Positions 37,654-46,469 of a stretch of 49,113 nucleotides of DNA are shown piece by piece (positions within the stretch are counted from its first letter, which is position 1; every line of letters begins with the position of its first letter). Source of the stretch: Bacteroidia bacterium (GTDB lineage Bacteria > Bacteroidota > Bacteroidia > UKL13-3); assembly GCA_018058135.1 (NCBI GenBank), contig JAGPCK010000018.1, positions 1 to 49,113 on the forward strand, read 5' to 3'. The notes below the pieces were generated by a model, which was not told the origin of the DNA, ran no database searches, and worked only from the letters and a program-made list of their open reading frames with translations. The translations under genes were made by a program, and so were the position numbers.

Positions 37654-38967
37654 ATGTCGAGTAATCTCGTGGCCATTGTTGGCCGTCCAAATGTGGGGAA
37701 ATCAACCCTGTTCAACCGTCTTGTAGGTGAGCGTAAAGCCATTGTAGACGATTTCAGTGGTGTAACACGTGACCGTCATTATGGTGTAGCCGAATGGCAA
37801 AACCGCGAGTTTTTACTTGTGGACACCGGAGGTTTTGTAGCCGGCAGTGACGATGTTTTTGAAAAAGAGATTGCCAATCAGGTAAAAATTGCTGTGGATG
37901 AATCTGCAGTTATTTTGTTTATGGTAGACGTATCCACAGGTATCACTGATTTGGACGATCAAATGGCCGATTTGCTGCGCAGGTCAAAGAAGCCGGTATT
38001 TGTGGTTGTAAATAAAGTTGACAACAACGAGCGGTATCTTGATATGCATGAGTTTCACGCTTTGGGATTCGAGCACCTGTATCCGTTATCCTCTGTTTCG
38101 GGCAGCGGCACTGGCGAATTGCTGGAAGATATTATGAAACACCTTCCCGAGCCTGTTATCGCTGATGAGCCTGCACAAAAAATGCCCCGTATTGCCATTG
38201 TGGGCCGACCTAATGTAGGAAAATCATCTCTGATTAACGCGCTGTTGGGACAGGAGCGCAACATTGTAACTGAAATTGCCGGTACAACACGCGATTCAAT
38301 AGATACCCATTACAACGCCTTTGGCAAAGAGTTCATACTGGTGGATACAGCCGGTATCCGTAAAAAAGGAAAAGTTAAAGAGGACATTGAATTTTACTCA
38401 GTAATGCGCTCTCTGCGAACGCTGGAGCAAGCCGATGTGGTTATATTGATGATAGATGCCACACAAGGGCTCGATTCTCAAGATTTGAATCTTTATTACC
38501 TGGCACACAAAAATGGAAAAGGTGTAGTGATTCTAGTGAATAAGTGGGATTTAATGGAGAAAGAAACCAACACATCCCGCGATTATGAAAAAATGATTCT
38601 GGAAAAGCTGGCTCCGTTAAATGATGTTCCTGTGGTATTTATATCAGCCACTACCAAACAACGTATTCACAAGGCCATTGAAACCGCCCTGCAGGTGTAT
38701 GAAAACAGATCGCGCAGAATTACTACCCATAAGCTGAATGATTTCCTTCAAGAAGTTACAGCCAAATACCAACCACCGGCAATTAAAGGCAAGTTTGTGA
38801 AAATAAAGTATTGTACACAACTTCCCGGAATTTACCCTCAGTTTGCGTTTTTCTGTAACCTGCCTCAATATATTCGTGAGCCATACAAACGATACATTGA
38901 AAACCAATTACGTGAACACTACGATTTTAAAGGGGTGAGCATGAAACTTTTTTTCAGAAAAAAATAA
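37654..38967 (+). CDS. der: Ribosome assembly GTPase Der (EngA)
   Basis: The 437-residue protein has two GTPase domains in tandem, the first beginning VAIVGRPNVGKST (6-18) and the second IAIVGRPNVGKSS near 175-187, each with DTxG and NKxD motifs (NKVD, NKWD), and a C-terminal KH-like domain (TKQRIHK to the basic end FFRKK). This double arrangement is unique to Der, which acts in 50S ribosome assembly. It follows era by 12 bp and probably shares its transcript. Confidence 0.97.
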   Translation: MSSNLVAIVGRPNVGKSTLFNRLVGERKAIVDDFSGVTRDRHYGVAEWQNREFLLVDTGGFVAGSDDVFEKEIANQVKIAVDESAVILFMVDVSTGITDLDDQMADLLRRSKKPVFVVVNKVDNNERYLDMHEFHALGFEHLYPLSSVSGSGTGELLEDIMKHLPEPVIADEPAQKMPRIAIVGRPNVGKSSLINALLGQERNIVTEIAGTTRDSIDTHYNAFGKEFILVDTAGIRKKGKVKEDIEFYSVMRSLRTLEQADVVILMIDATQGLDSQDLNLYYLAHKNGKGVVILVNKWDLMEKETNTSRDYEKMILEKLAPLNDVPVVFISATTKQRIHKAIETALQVYENRSRRITTHKLNDFLQEVTAKYQPPAIKGKFVKIKYCTQLPGIYPQFAFFCNLPQYIREPYKRYIENQLREHYDFKGVSMKLFFRKK

Positions 38968-38975
38968 CTTTCCTA

Positions 38976-39005
38976 TTGCATTTGTCGAAAACACCTTTAT
39001 TTTTG
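38976..39005 (+). promoter_or_regulatory. Promoter of the small alanine-rich lipoprotein gene
   Basis: TTG (38976-38978), a 19-bp spacer and TATTTTTG (38998-39005) match the Bacteroidota consensus perfectly. The leader would be about 30 nt. Confidence 0.7.
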
Positions 39006-39043
39006 CAGCCAATTTGCTAACAATCATTAAATTTCAAACCAAG

Positions 39044-39289
39044 ATGAAAAAAGTATTATCAGTATTAGCTCTTGCTTCTACTTTCGCATTCGTAGCTTGT
39101 GGTCCTTCAGCTGAAGAAAAAGCCAAAGCTGACGAAAAACGCATTCAGGATTCAATCGAAGCCGCTACAGCTATGCAGGATTCAATTGATGCTGCTATGC
39201 AAGCCGCTGAAGAAATGGTTACAGATTCAACAGCTGCTGACACTACAGCTGCTGCTACTGAAGCTGCTCCAGCTGAAGCTGCTCACTAA
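39044..39289 (+). CDS. Small Ala/Glu-rich lipoprotein
   Basis: The 81-residue protein has a lipoprotein signal ending in FVACG (lipid on C19), then a highly charged helix with repeated DSI-A units (RIQDSIEAATAMQDSIDAAM), and an alanine- and threonine-rich tail. The composition is like small Lpp-type or spacer lipoproteins; no enzyme domain. I use the ATG at 39044 because it starts the lipoprotein signal; an upstream ATG at 39014 adds ten unlikely residues. It has its own strong promoter and an intrinsic terminator, which suggests high expression. Confidence 0.85.
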   Translation: MKKVLSVLALASTFAFVACGPSAEEKAKADEKRIQDSIEAATAMQDSIDAAMQAAEEMVTDSTAADTTAAATEAAPAEAAH

Positions 39290-39311
39290 GCGAAAGCTGA
39301 AAAACAGAAGG

Positions 39312-39340
39312 AAAGAGTGCCGTATAGCACTCTTTTTTTT
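39312..39340 (+). terminator. Intrinsic terminator after the lipoprotein gene
   Basis: The stem AAGAGTGC (39313-39320) pairs with GCACTCTT (39327-39334) around a 6-nt loop and runs into a tract of T to 39340. Confidence 0.9.
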
Positions 39341-39367
39341 TGACCTTAAGTCAACAAAGAAAGACAT

Positions 39368-39583
39368 ATGAAACATTTCATTTTTTACATCACTGCAGCC
39401 GTTGTGGTTTCTTCTTTCAGCGCCTGTTCGTCAGAAACGGGGAAAGAAACAAAACAACAGGAGTTGATTGAACAACAAATAAAATCAGACGAGGCCAAAA
39501 TGGATTCCATGGAACAGGCCATTCAGGAGCAAATGAAAAATATTCCTGATGACTCTATCCTGAATGATGCTGTAAATCCTTAA
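39368..39583 (+). CDS. Second small lipoprotein
   Basis: The 71-residue protein has a signal with lipobox FSAC (lipid on C20) and a charged, Gln/Glu/Lys-rich helix (KQQELIEQQIKSDEAKMDSM) that could form a coiled coil. It resembles the preceding lipoprotein in plan (D-S-M/I spaced repeats) but not closely in sequence. Its stop overlaps the stop of the convergent S41 protease gene by 4 bp. Function unknown. Confidence 0.75.
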   Translation: MKHFIFYITAAVVVSSFSACSSETGKETKQQELIEQQIKSDEAKMDSMEQAIQEQMKNIPDDSILNDAVNP

Positions 39584-41181
39584 GGTTTAAGCAAGTCCTC
39601 GTATTCACCCAAAGCATTCAATGCTTTAGCTACAGCCTTATCTTGCTTATTCAACACATAATAATATCCCTCGTCTTTCCATTGCTGACGGGCCAGCAAA
39701 GCCCGAAGCACAGTACTCATCCATTGACCTGAACGATCAACATCTGCCTGACTGAAAGATATGTTCTGACTTTTGATGTATTGCAGAAACTGTTCAAACA
39801 GTTGATTGCGCGAGTCAAACGTTTTTTCAAACTCTGCATAACTCAAGTAGGATTTTAATTCTTTTCTGTTCTTCTCCGCGTAGGTAAAAACAAATCTGTT
39901 GAGTAAGCCCTCAGCATAAACCCGTGTGAGTAATGACGAAGCAATGGCTGTATCAAAAGGATTCTGTATATCAGGTTTTACCCCCCCTCCTCCATACACC
40001 ACCCTGCCCGCTTGAGTCTTATATACCTTTTTCCCTTTGTCAGATGTATCCTTTTTTTCTGTTTCAACCGGTTGGTCCCTGTCAAATATCTCGTGCTCGT
40101 AGGCATCAACATCGTCATCGTAGGGTTTCTGAATGCTCCGTCCGGAAGGAGTATAATACCTGGAAACCGTTAAGCGAACGGCCGAACCGTCCTTAAGTTG
40201 AAACGGTTCCTGAACTAAGCCTTTTCCGAAAGATCTTCTGCCAACAATCACTCCTCTGTCCCAATCCTGAATTGCACCACTCACAATCTCACTGGCTGAA
40301 GCGCTTCCTTCATCAATTAGCACTACTAACTTTCCCTGTTCAAATAATCCTTCCCGTGTTGACCTGTAATCCACTCTGGGCGATGTACGTCCGCTGGTAT
40401 ATACAATCAACTTGTCATCATCAAGCAGCTCATCACAAATCTCAGTAGCGGCACTTAAATACCCTCCGGGATTGCCACGCAGATCAAGAACAAGCTGCTG
40501 CATCCCTTTTTGTTTCAACTTCAGTAAAGCGGCTTTGAACTCTTCATAGGTAGTGGCAGCAAAGCGGCTGATTTTAATATAGCCTGCTTGTTTATTGAGC
40601 ATGTAAGCTGCATCTACGCTATAAATAGGTATGGTGTTGCGGACAATGGTGTATTCAATTAATTTAAGGTAACCACTGCGGTAAATACTTACTTTGACTT
40701 CTGTACCCTTTTTACCTTTGAGCAATTTAACTACTTCATCTGTCTTAATGTTGATGTGTGCTACATTTTTGCCGTTTACCTTTACAATGCGGTCACCGGC
40801 TTGAATACCCAATTGATGAGATGGGCCACCTGTAATGGGAGTTACAACAACAATGGTGTCGTTGATTACATTAAATTCAATTCCTATGCCCTCAAAATTT
40901 CCTTCGAGCGGTTCATTCACGGCCTTTAATTCACTTGCCGGAATATAAACTGAATGCGGATCCAGCTTTTGTAATACTTCATTTATCGCATCGTTTTCTA
41001 ATTCTTCAAAATTAACCGTGTCAACATAGGCTGCATTTACCAGGTCAATTATTTCTGAAAACTTATTGCTGCCTGAAAGCAACAGGGAACGGCCCGCACC
41101 TGCAGGACGCATAATCATCCCGATAGTTACACCCAATCCTATTAAAATGCCATATATGAGTGGTTGCCAGTTTTTATTCAT
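39580..41181 (-). CDS. S41 C-terminal processing protease
   Basis: The 533-residue protein has one N-terminal membrane helix (8-25), a PDZ domain (about 85-175) and the S41 catalytic core with S295 in EGSASASEIV and K320 in SFGKG, the Ser-Lys dyad at the usual spacing of 25. LDLRGNPGG (232-240) precedes it. The C-terminal 130 residues extend past the core, as in Bacteroidota members. CtpA/Tsp-type proteases cleave the C-termini of periplasmic proteins and regulate cell-wall enzymes. It is anchored in the inner membrane facing the periplasm. Confidence 0.94.
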   Translation of the reverse strand: MNKNWQPLIYGILIGLGVTIGMIMRPAGAGRSLLLSGSNKFSEIIDLVNAAYVDTVNFEELENDAINEVLQKLDPHSVYIPASELKAVNEPLEGNFEGIGIEFNVINDTIVVVTPITGGPSHQLGIQAGDRIVKVNGKNVAHINIKTDEVVKLLKGKKGTEVKVSIYRSGYLKLIEYTIVRNTIPIYSVDAAYMLNKQAGYIKISRFAATTYEEFKAALLKLKQKGMQQLVLDLRGNPGGYLSAATEICDELLDDDKLIVYTSGRTSPRVDYRSTREGLFEQGKLVVLIDEGSASASEIVSGAIQDWDRGVIVGRRSFGKGLVQEPFQLKDGSAVRLTVSRYYTPSGRSIQKPYDDDVDAYEHEIFDRDQPVETEKKDTSDKGKKVYKTQAGRVVYGGGGVKPDIQNPFDTAIASSLLTRVYAEGLLNRFVFTYAEKNRKELKSYLSYAEFEKTFDSRNQLFEQFLQYIKSQNISFSQADVDRSGQWMSTVLRALLARQQWKDEGYYYVLNKQDKAVAKALNALGEYEDLLKP

Positions 41182-41263
41182 AGATAAGTGCGGTAAGTAT
41201 TTTGTTATTCACAAGTGTTCAAATATAAAACCATTCAACCCTGTTTTTTGATTGCGGAAAATT

Positions 41264-41271
41264 TAATTTTG
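41264..41271 (+). promoter_or_regulatory. -7-like box directly before the sugar kinase gene
   Basis: TAATTTTG fits TAnnTTTG and ends 5 bp before the ATG at 41277. The -33 position has only CTG at 41241-41243 (20-bp spacer). If used, the mRNA would have almost no leader. Confidence 0.3.
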
Positions 41272-41276
41272 TTCAG

Positions 41277-42140
41277 ATGATATTAATTGCCGACAGCGGG
41301 TCAACAAAAACCGATTGGTGCTATCTGGCTCCTGACGGGCAACACATGCTTCTGCAAAGTGAAGGCATCAATCCGTATTTTCAGGAAAGTAACAACATAG
41401 CTGAGATTGTACGAAAAGGGGTGTATGAAAAAGCGGATACATCAGCCCTTACTCACATCTATTTTTACGGAGCTGGATGCTCCAGCGATGAAAAGTGTAA
41501 TATAGTACGCAATGGCTTGCAACAGATATACCCACATGCAACTATTGAAGTAGAACACGATATGATGGCCGCTGCACGTGCATTGTGCAACAATTGCAAA
41601 GGTATAGTATGCATACTTGGAACGGGCTCTAACTCTGTTCTATTTGACGGAGAAAAAATTACAGAAGACGTACCATCCTTAGGATTCATTTTAGGCGATG
41701 AAGGCAGCGGAGCTTACTTAGGAAAAGAGCTTATCCGTAGGTTTTTATACCGTGAATTACCTCAAACATTGCACAATAGTTTTATAAACGAATCAGGTGT
41801 CACCAAAGAACAGATATTGGATGCGGTCTATAAAAAACCTTTGCCCAACAGGTATCTGGCCACTTTCAGTAAGTTTATCCATACCCATATTGAAAATGAG
41901 GTGATGTACCAATTGGTATACGATGCATTTAATGCTTTTATACAACACCACATCAGCAAATACAGTAACTACAACTCCACACCTCTGCATTGCACCGGAT
42001 CAGTCGGATATACGTATAAAGATATTTTACTTGATGTGTGCAAAAACAACCATATACAAACGGGCAATATTGTTAAAAGTCCGTTGAACGGATTAATTAC
42101 TTATCACGAACAACAGTGGAAAAGAAAAAACAACCCATAA
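41277..42140 (+). CDS. BadF/BadG-type amino-sugar kinase
   Basis: The 287-residue protein has the ATPase fold of the BadF/BadG/BcrA/BcrD family: phosphate-1 motif IADSGSTKTDW (3-13), phosphate-2 GTGSNSV (near 116), and DEGSGAYLGKEL (near 140-151). These enzymes include N-acetylglucosamine and N-acetylmuramic acid kinases (MurK). The murQ start lies inside its 3' end (25-bp overlap), so it probably makes MurNAc-6-phosphate or GlcNAc-6-phosphate for cell-wall recycling. Which sugar it prefers cannot be told. Confidence 0.88.
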   Translation: MILIADSGSTKTDWCYLAPDGQHMLLQSEGINPYFQESNNIAEIVRKGVYEKADTSALTHIYFYGAGCSSDEKCNIVRNGLQQIYPHATIEVEHDMMAAARALCNNCKGIVCILGTGSNSVLFDGEKITEDVPSLGFILGDEGSGAYLGKELIRRFLYRELPQTLHNSFINESGVTKEQILDAVYKKPLPNRYLATFSKFIHTHIENEVMYQLVYDAFNAFIQHHISKYSNYNSTPLHCTGSVGYTYKDILLDVCKNNHIQTGNIVKSPLNGLITYHEQQWKRKNNP

Positions 42141-42943
42141 AAACTACCGAGTCGGACTCCAGGTACAATCATCTCGAAAAAATGTCGGTAAAAGATTTAC
42201 TCACTAACATCAATCGTGAAGACCAAACTGTTCCACTGGCTGTTCAAAAAGTAATCCCTAAAATAGACAAGCTGGTTACACATACTGTGAAACAAATGAA
42301 AGCCGGAGGGCGATTGTTTTACATGGGAGCCGGTACCAGTGGCCGACTGGGAATAGTGGATGCGAGTGAGTGTCCGCCTACTTTCGGGGTACCGCAAGGT
42401 ATGGTCATCGGATTAATTGCCGGAGGAGACAAAGCTATTCGAAAAGCAGTGGAGTTTGCTGAAGATGATAATGAACAAGGTTGGAAGGACCTGTTAAAAC
42501 ACAAAATCACAGATAAAGATGTGGTGATTGGTATTGCGGCATCAGGGTCTACTCCATACGTAATCGGAGCGCTAGAGCAATGCAATAAGAACGGCATAAT
42601 AACCGGATGCATTACCTGCAACAAAGGTAGCCGCCTGGCAGCAACTGCGCGTTTTCCTGTTGAAGTAGTAGTGGGCCCTGAATTTGTAACCGGAAGCACC
42701 CGCATGAAATCGGGTACTGCGCAAAAACTTGTGCTCAACATGATCAGTACTGCCGTAATGGTACAATTAGGGCGTGTACAAGGTAACAAAATGGTAGATA
42801 TGCAATTGAGTAACAATAAACTCATTGAACGCGGCACACGTATGATTGTAAAAGCAACCGGAGTAACAACTGCGAAGGCAAAAAAACTGCTGCTTCAACA
42901 TGGCAGCGTCAGAAAAGCCGTTGAAGTTTGCCAGAATAAATAA
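42116..42943 (+). CDS. murQ: N-acetylmuramic acid 6-phosphate etherase
   Basis: The 275-residue protein matches MurQ. It has the N-terminal signature SDSRYNHLEKMSVKDLL (13-29), the SIS-domain loop GAGTSGRLG (71-79), a probable catalytic Glu E85 in DASECPPTF, and VTGSTRMKSGTAQKLVLN near 200. It splits the lactyl ether of MurNAc-6-phosphate to GlcNAc-6-phosphate and D-lactate. The start is a GTG at 42116; no ATG precedes the conserved N-terminus. The overlap with the kinase suggests coupled translation. Confidence 0.95.
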   Translation: MEKKKQPIKTTESDSRYNHLEKMSVKDLLTNINREDQTVPLAVQKVIPKIDKLVTHTVKQMKAGGRLFYMGAGTSGRLGIVDASECPPTFGVPQGMVIGLIAGGDKAIRKAVEFAEDDNEQGWKDLLKHKITDKDVVIGIAASGSTPYVIGALEQCNKNGIITGCITCNKGSRLAATARFPVEVVVGPEFVTGSTRMKSGTAQKLVLNMISTAVMVQLGRVQGNKMVDMQLSNNKLIERGTRMIVKATGVTTAKAKKLLLQHGSVRKAVEVCQNK

Positions 42944-42988
42944 ATGAAGGCTTGATTATTGTAACAAGAGTTCTCTCCTAAACAGCCC

Positions 42989-43603
42989 ATGACTGAATCA
43001 TTTCTCGACTTATTAATTGTTTTCGCGTTATCGTCTACAAAATACCTTATCGGGGCAAGTTCTGCTTTGGTTAAGGATTTTAACTTTCTCTTGTCTATGA
43101 TAACTACTGTTGGCGGTGGGATGACCGGTGTAATTGTATACTTATATTGCTGGGATGGAATTTTGTGGGTGAAACACAAATTATTTACAGCCAAGCCGCA
43201 CGCAAAAGTAAAGTTCAATAAATTTCGCAGGTGGTTAGTCGGTTTTATTAAGAACTATGGTTTGTTCGGCATTGCCTTCTTAACCCCGGTTTTACTCTCT
43301 GTTCCCGTTGGCACTATACTAGCTGCCAGCATTGAGCCCAACAAATGGAAAATAAAACGTTTTATGCTCATTTCTTTTGTTAACTGGTCACTACTGTTCT
43401 TTGGAATTTTTCAGTTGCTTGATATTAACCCGAAAGATACCATTAACCGTTTATTGAGGAGGGACCAAACTTCGCATAAGTCGTCCATTTGGCTAGTACC
43501 TGCTGAAAATCATCAGGCATTTCGGAATCAAAAAACACCCTCCTTCCATCATCAGGATGCAGGAAACCCAGAGATTTGGCGTGCAGGGCGTGGCGGGGCA
43601 TAA
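42989..43603 (+). CDS. Membrane protein of unknown function, tail antisense to rluD
   Basis: The 204-residue protein has membrane helices at about 5-25, 33-55 and 85-110, 128-145, with a basic loop between (HAKVKFNKFRRW). GLFGIAFLTPVLLSVPVGTILAA recalls the small multidrug-export/DedA-like group, but only weakly. The last 54 residues (DPKDTINR onward) lie over the 3' part of rluD on the other strand and look low-quality (SSIWLVPAENHQAF...), so the natural end may have been lost or the tail may be untranslated. It begins 45 bp after murQ. Confidence 0.6.
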   Translation: MTESFLDLLIVFALSSTKYLIGASSALVKDFNFLLSMITTVGGGMTGVIVYLYCWDGILWVKHKLFTAKPHAKVKFNKFRRWLVGFIKNYGLFGIAFLTPVLLSVPVGTILAASIEPNKWKIKRFMLISFVNWSLLFFGIFQLLDINPKDTINRLLRRDQTSHKSSIWLVPAENHQAFRNQKTPSFHHQDAGNPEIWRAGRGGA

Positions 43604-44495
43604 GTGCGAAACAATTCTCTACAAACTGCTTGTATTTCGTAAAGGTAGTACCTTTCAAAATCCTGTCTCCTCCGTATGTTGAATCGTTAAACAATGGATG
43701 CCCGATGTGCTTCATATGCACCCTTATCTGGTGCGTTCGACCTGTTTCCAGCCTGCATTCAATTAACGTAACGTAACCGTACCTTTCAAGAACTTTGTAG
43801 TGGGTAACGGCATGTTTCCCGCTTTCCCCTTCCGGAAATACGGTTTGTGTTTTTCTGTCTTTAAGGCTTCTGCCCACATGAGCTGTTATTGTACCTTCAT
43901 CTGCCTCCATATCTCCCCACACCAAAGCAATGTAGGAACGCTCTATACTATGATCAAAAAACTGTTTAGCCAAATGTGACATGGCACGTTCCGTTTTAGC
44001 AATCACCACAAGGCCTGAAGTGTTTTTATCAATCCGGTGAACTAACCCCGGACGCTGCTCACCGTTAGCTGATACCGGCAATTGTGAAAAGTGATATACC
44101 AATGCGTTGACCAATGTACCTGTATAGTTGTTAAAGCCCGGATGTACCACCATGCCGGGTTTTTTATTAATAATCAGCAGTGTGTCGTCTTCATAAACAA
44201 TATCCAGCGGAATGTTCTCGGGATAAATTTCAGTATCGCGAGGTGGATTGGGCAGAACCACTGAAATAACATCCCCCGGTTTTACTTTATAGCTTGATTT
44301 AACTGGCTTTTCGTTGACCAGGATGCAACCTGTGTCAGCCCCGTTCTGAATTTTGGTACGGCTGGCGTTGTTCAGGCGAATCATCAGAAACTTGTCTATT
44401 CGCAGTAAAGCTTGTCCTTTATCAACCGTAATACGGTGATGTTCAAACAGCTCCTGTTCATCTTGTTCGTCTATAAGTTCCTCATTCGTGCTCAT
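43443..44495 (-). CDS. rluD: RluA-family (RluD-like) 23S rRNA pseudouridine synthase
   Basis: The 350-residue protein has an S4 RNA-binding domain (about 18-80) and the RluA catalytic domain with D156 in LVHRIDKNTSGL and the ENDING motif HQIRVHMKHIGHPLFND. RluD modifies helix 69 of 23S rRNA; the paralogues RluC and RluA cannot be excluded. I chose ATG 44495; the extended frame to 44612 overlaps the promoter area of the divergent gene. The 3' 161 bp overlap the preceding plus-strand gene. Confidence 0.9.
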   Translation of the reverse strand: MSTNEELIDEQDEQELFEHHRITVDKGQALLRIDKFLMIRLNNASRTKIQNGADTGCILVNEKPVKSSYKVKPGDVISVVLPNPPRDTEIYPENIPLDIVYEDDTLLIINKKPGMVVHPGFNNYTGTLVNALVYHFSQLPVSANGEQRPGLVHRIDKNTSGLVVIAKTERAMSHLAKQFFDHSIERSYIALVWGDMEADEGTITAHVGRSLKDRKTQTVFPEGESGKHAVTHYKVLERYGYVTLIECRLETGRTHQIRVHMKHIGHPLFNDSTYGGDRILKGTTFTKYKQFVENCFALMPRHALHAKSLGFLHPDDGRRVFFDSEMPDDFQQVLAKWTTYAKFGPSSING

Positions 44496-44622
44496 GCCAC
44501 AAAGATAGGCAATGTGTTGTTCAATTCTTTGGAGTATGCATCGTAAACGTGTGTATATGTGCATCAACGAAGGGAAAAGAATCAACACAAACAAGTTACT
44601 TTTGAATAACAAATTAATCGCA

Positions 44623-45477
44623 ATGAAAAAAATCCTGATTTTAGTTGCTGTATGCTGGAGCCATATAGCCAGTGCTGCCTACAGCCAAACAATAAAAGAA
44701 GTTAGTTTGCCGGCAGTTAGCATATCGTTAATTAACGTAAGCGGCATTCAGGGCAATTACACTTTTGCAAAGTCAAATGATGACTCTGTTCACGTTAAAG
44801 TGCTTGCAGAATGCAAAGACATGAAGGCATTCAGTGAATTTGCGGCAAAATACTCTGTAAACGTTGATGAAAAAGGTGGCAAACTTAGTATAAACACACC
44901 AAAGTATTCTACGTCATTAGGAATGCTGTTTTATGAAATCACTCTGCCTGAAAAAATGCGCATGGAACTTATGATTGAGGAGGGGAACATAAGTATAAAA
45001 GAGATGGAATTAAACATGAAGATTTCTCAACCTGAAGGCAACCTGTTTACTGATAATATAAGTGGTGTTTTTGACCTCACATCAAAAAAATCAAATATCA
45101 CATTGAATACCAAAAATATTCTTGCCACCATAAACTCCGGAAGTTCAACACTTAACTTCTCAGCAAAAAAAGGAAAAGCAAAAATTAACTCTGCATCAGG
45201 AGATGTGACCATAAACATCACTAACGATGTAGAAGTAGAAGCTGATAAAAAATCTGATGATCTTACAATCATTTTACCTTCTGACTATAGCGGGAAGATG
45301 GAAATATCCAGCGACAAAAAACCCATTCGCCTTAACTTCAGTGAGATTCAACTCACCGGCACCCTCACGAGCCAACTTATAAAATGTACAGCAGGTAAGG
45401 GTGGAAATATGTTACAGGTAACATCCAATGGCGCTCAAATTACAGTAGGAAACTCTACTACAATGGTTAGCAAGTAA
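44623..45477 (+). CDS. DUF4097-like secreted beta-helical protein
   Basis: The 284-residue protein has a signal peptide (1-22, HIASAAYSQ) and a repetitive beta-structure (KKSNITLNTKNILATINSGS, then SGDVTINITNDVEVEADK), the look of DUF4097/DUF2807 putative adhesins. No enzyme motif. Start chosen at 44623, where the signal peptide begins. It is divergent from rluD, with 127 bp between the start codons, and converges with def 6 bp away. Confidence 0.75.
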   Translation: MKKILILVAVCWSHIASAAYSQTIKEVSLPAVSISLINVSGIQGNYTFAKSNDDSVHVKVLAECKDMKAFSEFAAKYSVNVDEKGGKLSINTPKYSTSLGMLFYEITLPEKMRMELMIEEGNISIKEMELNMKISQPEGNLFTDNISGVFDLTSKKSNITLNTKNILATINSGSSTLNFSAKKGKAKINSASGDVTINITNDVEVEADKKSDDLTIILPSDYSGKMEISSDKKPIRLNFSEIQLTGTLTSQLIKCTAGKGGNMLQVTSNGAQITVGNSTTMVSK

Positions 45478-45483
45478 AGACAA

Positions 45484-46035
45484 TTACTTCTTTCCCACCG
45501 GGAAACGCATGCGGTAATCCACGTCAATCTTACCTTTGCTGATGTCGTTTAACTTGCCTTTGAGCAAGGTTCTTTTAAAATCAGACAGATGGTCAACAAA
45601 CATACGCCCAATGTTATGGTCGTATTCATGCTGTATGATGCGCGCTTTCATCCCGTCATATTGCTCTTCATGAAACTCGAAATTTTCATCGTAGTAACGG
45701 ATGGTAAGTTTGCGCGGACGTGAAACGTATTCATGTATTTTAGGAATGCTGAGGCAGCCTTCCTCCTTTTCCCAAGGCTCCCCTTCTTCTTCAATTTCAG
45801 CGTTGATGAATACTTTTCTGAAGTCTTCAAAACCTTCTCCCAATGCATCGGCACCGGTTATAAACAACATAATGGGGTAACCCACCTGTTGAGCTGCTAA
45901 GCCGATACCATCAGCATTATCCATGGTTTCAAACATGTTTTGGATTAGCTGCTCAAGTTTTGGAAAATCCTTGGTAATTGTTTTTCCTTTTTGTCTTAAA
46001 ACGGGGTCGCCATAGGCAACAATGGGGAGAATCAT
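45484..46035 (-). CDS. def: Peptide deformylase
   Basis: The 183-residue protein has the three family motifs: GIGLAAQQVG (43-52), EGCLSIP with metal ligand C94 (92-98), and QHEYDH with H136, E137 and H140. It removes the formyl group from new proteins. Tyr in place of Phe in HEYDH is normal. It lies 23 bp downstream of ruvX in the same direction. Confidence 0.96.
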   Translation of the reverse strand: MILPIVAYGDPVLRQKGKTITKDFPKLEQLIQNMFETMDNADGIGLAAQQVGYPIMLFITGADALGEGFEDFRKVFINAEIEEEGEPWEKEEGCLSIPKIHEYVSRPRKLTIRYYDENFEFHEEQYDGMKARIIQHEYDHNIGRMFVDHLSDFKRTLLKGKLNDISKGKIDVDYRMRFPVGKK

Positions 46036-46058
46036 GGATATAAACTGTATTTCTTAAA

Positions 46059-46469
46059 TTATCTGCCTTCCAAGAACGATTGCAAAATGAGTGTTGCGCT
46101 TATTTTGTCGAGCAACTGCTTATCCTGCCTGTCTTTCTTTTTTTTTCCTGCTTCTAACAAGGTACGTTGAGCGATTTTAGAAGTGAATCTTTCATCTGCC
46201 CTGTATATCGTTTGAGCGGGAAATTTTTTGCGCAACAAAGATACAAATTTTTCCACGTGTACAGCCGACTGAGAATCAGTACCGTCCATTTGCAGGGGTT
46301 GCCCCACCACAAAGGCCTCTACCACCTCATTTTGCAGGTAATTTTCCAGAAATTGAATAACATCCTTGGCATGAATGGTATCCAACGGGTTGGCAATAAT
46401 CTGCAATGGGTCAGTAACTGCCAGTCCTACCCTTTTGGTACCGTAATCGACTGCAATAATACGTGCCAT
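46059..46469 (-). CDS. ruvX: RuvX/YqgF-family pre-16S rRNA nuclease (Holliday-junction resolvase-like)
   Basis: The 136-residue protein has the RNase H-like fold with D8 in IAVDYGTKRVGLAV, then VGQPLQMDGTDS and RADERFTSKIAQRTL. In E. coli YqgF trims 16S rRNA; a Holliday-junction role is older naming. Its start overlaps the histidine kinase stop by 1 bp, so the genes histidine kinase, ruvX and def form one operon on the minus strand. Confidence 0.95.
   Translation of the reverse strand: MARIIAVDYGTKRVGLAVTDPLQIIANPLDTIHAKDVIQFLENYLQNEVVEAFVVGQPLQMDGTDSQSAVHVEKFVSLLRKKFPAQTIYRADERFTSKIAQRTLLEAGKKKKDRQDKQLLDKISATLILQSFLEGR

Noticed and set aside
39099..39371. Frame of 90 codons rich in Leu, Gln and Lys
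   Set aside because: It is an alternative frame of the Ala-rich lipoprotein and crosses its terminator.
44496..44622. Upstream extensions of rluD and the DUF4097-like gene into each other
   Set aside because: Both have better starts (44495 and 44623) with proper N-termini; the extensions overlap on opposite strands.
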